Of a DNA stretch of 64,000 nt, positions 58,841-64,000 are shown piece by piece (position 1 is the first letter of the stretch; every line of letters begins with the position of its first letter). Made by a program: the position numbers and the translations under genes. This stretch comes from Datisca glomerata (lineage: Eukaryota; Streptophyta; Magnoliopsida; Cucurbitales; Datiscaceae): the NCBI GenBank assembly GCA_003255025.1, contig QANY01007297.1, positions 62,001 to 126,000 on the forward strand, in the 5' to 3' direction. The notes beneath the pieces were generated by a model that was not told the DNA's origin, did not search any database, and saw only the letters and a program-made list of their open reading frames with translations.

Positions 58841-60716
58841 TGTGTCCATAAATATGGTGTAATAACTATTTATGAGTATTTAGTTATTTCTCTGACATTT
58901 ATGTATTACTGAATTTTATGAATAAATGAAAGTTTTCCTTTAATTAAAGTGTAATTATAATTTACTTAAGTCCAGAAACTATTATCAACGTCAAAACAGT
59001 AAGGAGAGAGGGGTCTTCCAAACAAACTCTTCTAAAATAGTTTAGAATGTTATTCGCAGTCTCAGAATCGACTGAGCAATCAAATCCAATTATGACTGTT
59101 CGTTGAACCAAAGGATGCCGGTATCGGGGCATGTGAGTGGAGACTCTAACGGTTGACCTAGACATGTTATAGAACATGTTGAATAGACCAATAACCAATT
59201 AGTTTAGAGTACAACCGTTTATCTAGCTATGAATCTAATTGTTACACCTTAAGGGTATTTTTGCAATTACTTTAATTCTGAGGTCAACACAAAACTTGAC
59301 CTAGTTACTTGCGATCTTTGATACGCCAAATGAATGAGTTCGAATTACTGGATAATACCCCGGCTGTTAGGATCGTGATTCAACTATGTTAGAGTTGCTT
59401 GATTCACAGATATAGAATCCGTGGTAAGATTGCAATAACAACAATATCAACTTATGTTTTATTGATGAGTATGTAAATAAATAAATCGAGTCTGGTACTC
59501 GATGACATAAGTCATTTGTGAACTGTACGTGACATCTTACTGATATGTATTTCTTATTCACACTCATTAAATAAGGTAATGAAATAATATTTAGATAGGT
59601 AAAATATGATAATTTTACATCCAACTCTTGTTACTGATATTCACGAAGGGTAACATCGTAAAATATTCTGTGGACCATGAAATGAAGATGTTTATTTGCA
59701 CCAACAGAAAATATATTACGCATGAATTGAGAGTTGATTCGGCATTGGACCTATAGTGGAGTCGTACAATGTCAGGATTAAATATGTCAAGAATTTATAG
59801 AGATAAATTAGCCGGGTATTTGTATTCCATTGTTTTATTCATGTGTGTCCATTCGGTCTCAGGAGTAGCTCATAATGACATAAATGAGAAACAACATCAG
59901 TTGGACAAAAAATGTGTTTTGGATCAATATACACTTCTCGAACTCATATATGATGGGTGTTATCACCAAATTAGTGAATAACATAATTAATGTTCAAATT
60001 AATAAATTTGTTTGTCTAATTATTAGATAATTAGTAATAAAAGAAATTAATTAATTAATTATAGATCAATTTAATTTATCAATTTGGATTGATGAATTTA
60101 GACAGAGTCCTGGCTCTATGGGAGATGTAAAAATAGTAGAGAGCAGTGCATGTGGATGATGAACTTCGGCAATTTACAATATAGGAGTATATGTGTAAAT
60201 TTAGTAATTATTATATAAGGGAATACAATATGGTTGCATCCCTAATAAACCCAAGCTTAACCTAATCATAGTGTGTAATTATTCAGAACAAGAAAAACAT
60301 TTTCTCTTTCCCATCCCTTGTTGCCGTCGAAATCATAATGAGGAAGAAGAAAAATTATTTTTTCTTCCTCAGTTGTTTAGAGAGCCCACACTCTATTCCT
60401 GAAAATATCCTTGCGAGACATACTTCTGAATCCTACGAGTGGTTGTTGGTGTGAATATCGATTGTAGTTTTGCAAATCTCAAAAACGAGTAACGCGAGAC
60501 AATAAATTGGATCCTGCCAATTCAGAAATTCTCCATTACAAGAAAAGATAAAAATAATTTCCAAATCTTTTTGATATGTTTATCTAAACATGTATGATTG
60601 TTGAAAGGTTTTATATTAATACAATTAAATATTTGTTTCTGAATTTTTTTTATATTCCGCCTATGAATCGTTCATGGTTCATTAATTTTTTTCAATTTTT
60701 AAAACTCGATCCAAGA
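58841..60716 (+). repeat. Copia LTR copy 3 (3' LTR, 5' edge trimmed)
   Basis: Starts at TGTCCATAAATATGG, lacking about the first 11 bp of the LTR, and ends CGATCCAAGA. Otherwise it follows 54164-56046 closely. Confidence 0.9.
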
Positions 60717-61440
60717 GGATGTACACGCTTTCTCTATTTAATAATCATATTTTCTTTTTGTGGTTTGTTAATGTTTTCAGGTTTCAATTAACAGAAAAAA
60801 GGTAAAAAGTCCAATCAATTAACCTCCTAGGGTCACGCCCGGAACATGACATTACACCTCAACCAAAACAAATTTGTTAAGTGTAATGGAGGGCAAATAA
60901 ACATGTATAAAGTCTTCGTTAGGACACGTGGATGGAGAAGAACTAGCCAAAAGAGGGTGAGAAGATCAGCCTCAGGGAAAACGGGGAGGGGTTGAATCGG
61001 TCTTAATTAATTCAACCAAAAGACAATACAGTCAACAAAGTATTTGAGAAAAATAAGCAAAGAATGGAGGACACCTATGACAAAGATCTCATAAGTATCT
61101 GAGTAATCCTAATGGCATGAGACCTAAAATATAGGAGGAGTGTGTCCCCATTTTTATTATTATTATTATTATTTTCTCAACATTTTGAATAAAGCCTATA
61201 TATATGATGACTCATGTAACAAATGAGGAACTCAATCCAATTCAATCCAAGGAAGAACATACCTAGAACATTTATCTCACTCTTTTCATACATTCACTCG
61301 TATGGTGGAAAAATTCATTTACAGGTGTTTGTCATTCAATCAAACTCTAGAAAGGCGAAAAAATAGAGAGGATTAAGGAATAAAACAGCATAAAGAATTT
61401 GAAGTGTTAAAAAACACAAAAAATAAAAAGAAAGTTAAGC
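60717..61440 (+). repeat. Probable gypsy 3' LTR or 3' end
   Basis: Sequence resuming after the copia insertion contains AATAAAGCCTATATATATGATG (61188-61210) and 'AACAAATGAGGAACTCAATCC', typical of the U3-R part of plant gypsy LTRs. A matching 5' LTR is not visible, so this is inference from context. No gene seen. Confidence 0.4.
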
Positions 61441-61570
61441 ACACGGGCTAGTGGATTTGCTCAACATTCGGCTTCAACATGCTACCTTCAATTTTTTTTG
61501 TATTTAAACCATTTCTCTCCCTACATCTTCATTCACCACCCTCAATATCTTTTTAGATATCTCTATTTCT
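61441..61570. other. No gene seen
   Basis: Short AT-rich spacer before the tandem repeat. Confidence 0.4.
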
Positions 61571-61577
61571 TTGCATT

Positions 61578-61664
61578 TCTCTCTCTCTCTCTCGGCTTTG
61601 ATTGCTCTCTCTCTCGGCTTTGATTGCTCTCTCTCTCGGCTTTGATTGCTCTCCCTCTCTCTAA
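61578..61664 (+). repeat. 21-bp tandem repeat (CTCGGCTTTGATTGCTCTCTC)
   Basis: Three near-perfect copies of CTCTCGGCTTTGATTGCTCTC embedded in CT repeats, about 0.7 kb upstream of the CHX start. It may be part of a leader or promoter tract. Confidence 0.9.
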
Positions 61665-62038
61665 CACACACGCACTCATTTTTTAGGGAGACGAGAGGCT
61701 TACCTGAATTAACGTTGAAGAAAGGTGGATAAGGAGAGATGAGATCAGAGAAATGCGTCTGTTTCTATATTCTATTTTCAGATAATAATATTGCCAAATT
61801 CCAATTTCCATTTTGTTCTCTAGAATCCCAATTATTTCGCAATATTTAGTTATTTTTAAAACATAACCATAATTGTTCATTCAAAGGATAGGAAACTGTC
61901 ACTTGTTGAATAATGCTCGTATGTGGAGTTCAACTAGTCATTATTTTAATCTATACACAAGAATATTGGAGATTTATTGTTAACTTTAAGACTCCTGCAA
62001 ATATTTAGATGTAAAAGCTGATACTCAGGGTGATAAAA

Positions 62039-62070
62039 AATGCTGGGAGGCAGCCTACACCTCCCAGCAA
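62039..62070. repeat. Short perfect hairpin
   Basis: TGCTGGGAGG and CCTCCCAGCA are perfect 10-bp inverted arms around CAGCCTACA-like loop sequence, 0.3 kb upstream of the CHX ATG. Function unknown. Confidence 0.7.
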
Positions 62071-62206
62071 GCTACAGTTTTCCTCCAAAACAGGAAAATT
62101 GCATGGTATCTTGAATTTGGTATTGCCGAATTAGAAAACAAACCAGGAAAAATCTTTATTTAACTGACCCTTTACCAAAACAGAGTCCCATTTACAGAAG
62201 AAGTTC

Positions 62207-62216
62207 CATATATAAC
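62207..62216 (+). promoter_or_regulatory. Candidate TATA box for CHX gene
   Basis: CATATATAAC, about 160 bp upstream of the ATG at 62377, followed by CT-rich leader-like sequence. Position is plausible; no other support. Confidence 0.35.
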
Positions 62217-62376
62217 GTCTGACCAAAATACTCATTCCTCTCCAGCTCCTTTAATCTCCTTCTCTGCGAAACATTCTTCTTTCTTTGTAGCTCTCTGTTT
62301 TTGGCATTTGGGTTTTTCATTTTTCTTTTCAGTGTCAAAAACTCTCTAATTGTCCGAGTGAATAAGAGTACAAGAC

Positions 62377-63922
62377 ATGAAGACGACTTTATTACCCACA
62401 AATTTTACTGAAGTATTATATTGCACTGAATTTCCACCCCATATAAATTCCAATGGTATTTGGGTGAAAACAGATGATCCTACATGGTGGCTCAACAGTT
62501 CTCTCCCTCTTTTGCAATTTCAGATGGTCCTCATTTTCTGCTTGACCCAAGCCTTTTATTTTAGTTTCAAGCGTATCGGAATCCCCAAGTTGCCTTCCCA
62601 AATCCTTGTATGTCTTCTCTCATCTCTCCTTTAATCATTTGCATAGACTCTTATGAATACATGCTTACGTAGCCACTTCTATACTATAGAACCGATAAAT
62701 TTTGGATGAACAGTTAAAATTATCGAGCTGTAATCGGGTGATTTGGGTGAGTCAACAATGTTCGATAAAATGATAATAACATAGTCAGGTTTATGCATTT
62801 GAAAATGTGTGATTTGAATGACTAGTATGAAATTAGTTCCTCATAAGTTGGAATTTGCAAATTTTGTTGATCAATTTTGGGTAAAGTAAGATTAGTAATG
62901 TGGATATATGGTTTGATCAGGTTGGAATAATCTTTGGTTGTTCGTGGCATAAGTGGGGTGCAATAAAATTTCGGCTATTTCCTCTTAACAGTGAAGAAAT
63001 AATCGGAACGATGACGATGTTTGGGTACACACTCTTTCTATTCCTTACTGGTGTGAAGATGAACATGTCTTTGAGCTTTAGGACAGGAACAAAAGCAATG
63101 GCGATTGGCGTTTTAGCGTTAATAATACCGATTGTATCTGGGACGGTGGCATCATATGTGGTTCATAAAGGTTTAATTGAAAGACAAAAGGAGGACCTTT
63201 CCTTGATGATTGGAGTATATTCTGCGTCTTATTTTCCTGTAATTTATTCTCTCTTATGTGAACTTAAGCTTATAAACTCGGAGCTTGGACGCTTATGCCT
63301 GTCGTCTGGATTAGCTAGTGACTTGCTCAGCCTCTGCCTATTAGTTATGACTTCCCTCTCAAGAACTTGGAGGGTGAAACATGCTGAAGCAATTATGAAT
63401 TTATTTGAAATGATTGGATTTTGTCTTGTGCTTGTGTTTGCTGTCCGACCAGCAATGTTCTGGATTATCCAGCAGACACCCGAAGGCAAGCCTGTTAAGA
63501 ATTTTTATATTTATGGAATCATTTTCATGGTTCTGCTTTCGTCAGTGACATCACATTTGTTTGGTCAATATGTCCTTTTTGGTCCTTTTATATTGGGAAT
63601 AATTATACCAGATGGACCGCCATTAGGATCTGCCTTGGTTGATAAGCTTGAATGCTGTGTTACAGACATATTTGTGCCTCTCTTTGTAACTACATGTGCT
63701 ATGAGGGTAGATTTGACAAAGACGGTTACTTCTTTTGGCACTAGTTACTTAAACTGCCACATGATTATTGTCTGTGTAACCTTTGTGGTAAAACTGATTA
63801 CTTGTGTAATTTCTTCAATGTATTGCAAAATGCCATTCACCGATTCATTAGCGCTCGCTCTCATCATGAGCTCCAGAGGCATTGTCGATTTGGCTGCCTA
63901 CACTTTTTTTCGAGACAATCAG
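62377..63922 (+). CDS. CHX-type cation/H+ antiporter, 5' part (partial)
   Basis: Exon 1 (62377-62607) and exon 2 (62921-63922) join in phase 0 at ..LPSQIL|VGIIFG. A GT donor follows at 63923, and the rest lies beyond the window. The 411 residues visible are the transport half of a CPA2 family (Na+/H+ exchanger domain) protein of about 800 aa. They comprise a short N-terminus ending near TDDPTWW, then repeated hydrophobic helices, including LLQFQMVLIFCLTQAFYF, 'FLFLTGVKMNM' (helix 3-4 region), 'FGPFILGIIIPDGPPLG' and 'ALALIMSSRGIVDLAAY', the last being the conserved CHX motif. These antiporters exchange K+ or Na+ for protons across endomembranes or the plasma membrane. No stops or frameshifts, so it is probably functional. 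The second exon ends at DNQ, where other CHX genes, as I recall, also have an intron. Confidence 0.9.
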
Positions 63923-64000
63923 GTATTTAGTTCTAGCTTGAAAGTTCTGTTTTATGCATTGGAGTTCATATATGTTTTTTTCTGATTTTTCTTTTTTCAC
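63923..64000 (+). other. Start of CHX intron 2
   Basis: Begins GTATTTAG after DNQ. T-rich and continues beyond the window. Confidence 0.7.

Larger units (their letters stand above)
54164..60716 (+). mobile_element. Ty1/copia element with 1.88-kb LTRs, internally deleted
   Basis: 5' LTR 54164-56046, primer site next to it, internal region 56047-58840 and 3' LTR 58841-60716. The internal region is 2.8 kb, too short for complete gag-pol, and only the RT-RNase H end is recognisable. The 3' LTR has lost its first bases together with the end of the internal region: AAAGTCTTT joins directly to TGTCCATAAA. The element sits in the 3' part of the gypsy element; clear target duplications were not found (GACAG left of 53114, GGATG right of 60716). 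With LTR copy 1 and its tail this is an LTR-tail-LTR-internal-LTR array. Confidence 0.85.

Overview
This window is nuclear DNA of a flowering plant, most likely a eudicot. The evidence is GT..AG introns, CT-rich 5' leaders, a plant-type PP2C gene, a CHX antiporter gene, a class III chitinase, and plant transposon lineages (CACTA, Ty1/copia, Ty3/gypsy with an antisense extra ORF, L1-type LINEs, hAT, PIF/Tourist). I cannot name the species. One N run (38432-38533) and a single n at 34795 are assembly gaps beside low-complexity sequence. No bacterial, organellar, CRISPR, rRNA or tRNA features were seen.

Layout. 1-8.6 kb: decayed CACTA coding pieces (Ulp1-like protease, transposase DUF4218/DUF4216 part), then AT-rich filler with a 125-bp repeat pair and a small LRR receptor kinase fragment. 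8630-13970: a CACTA element with a 3-bp AGT target duplication. It carries a nested, internally deleted copia element (9969-12553) and two exons resembling a plant pinin gene. 14.7-15.3 kb: another CACTA end and a CATG-rich satellite. 16.4-17.6 kb: a broken class III chitinase gene with its TATA box. 18-20.3 kb: a 158-bp CACTA MITE and a 1.15-kb retroposon with an 11-bp target duplication. 20.7-23.9 kb: several minisatellite families, one repeatedly inverting around perfect palindromes. 25.5-27.7 kb: LINE pol remnant. 28.6-31.3 kb: MITE and hAT remnants. 32.2-37.1 kb: a minus-strand LINE split by a copia LTR, itself split by a Tourist-type element and by a tandem-repeat/transposase piece.

37.8-45.2 kb is the main genic island. 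It holds a conserved-looking plus-strand gene of unknown function (209 codons) facing a complete eight-exon PP2C phosphatase gene on the minus strand (351 aa). 45.6-61.4 kb is retroelement sequence: a pararetrovirus- or LTR-like leader with a Met-tRNA primer site, a decayed Ty3/gypsy pol with an antisense Transposase_28-like ORF, and a copia element with three LTR copies inserted into the gypsy 3' region. 62.4-64 kb holds the 5' part of a CHX cation/H+ antiporter gene that runs off the window.

Only three genes look functional: the unknown gene, PP2C and CHX. The rest is a well-preserved record of nested transposition, gene-fragment capture and satellite growth. All identities come from reading motifs by eye; no database search was run.
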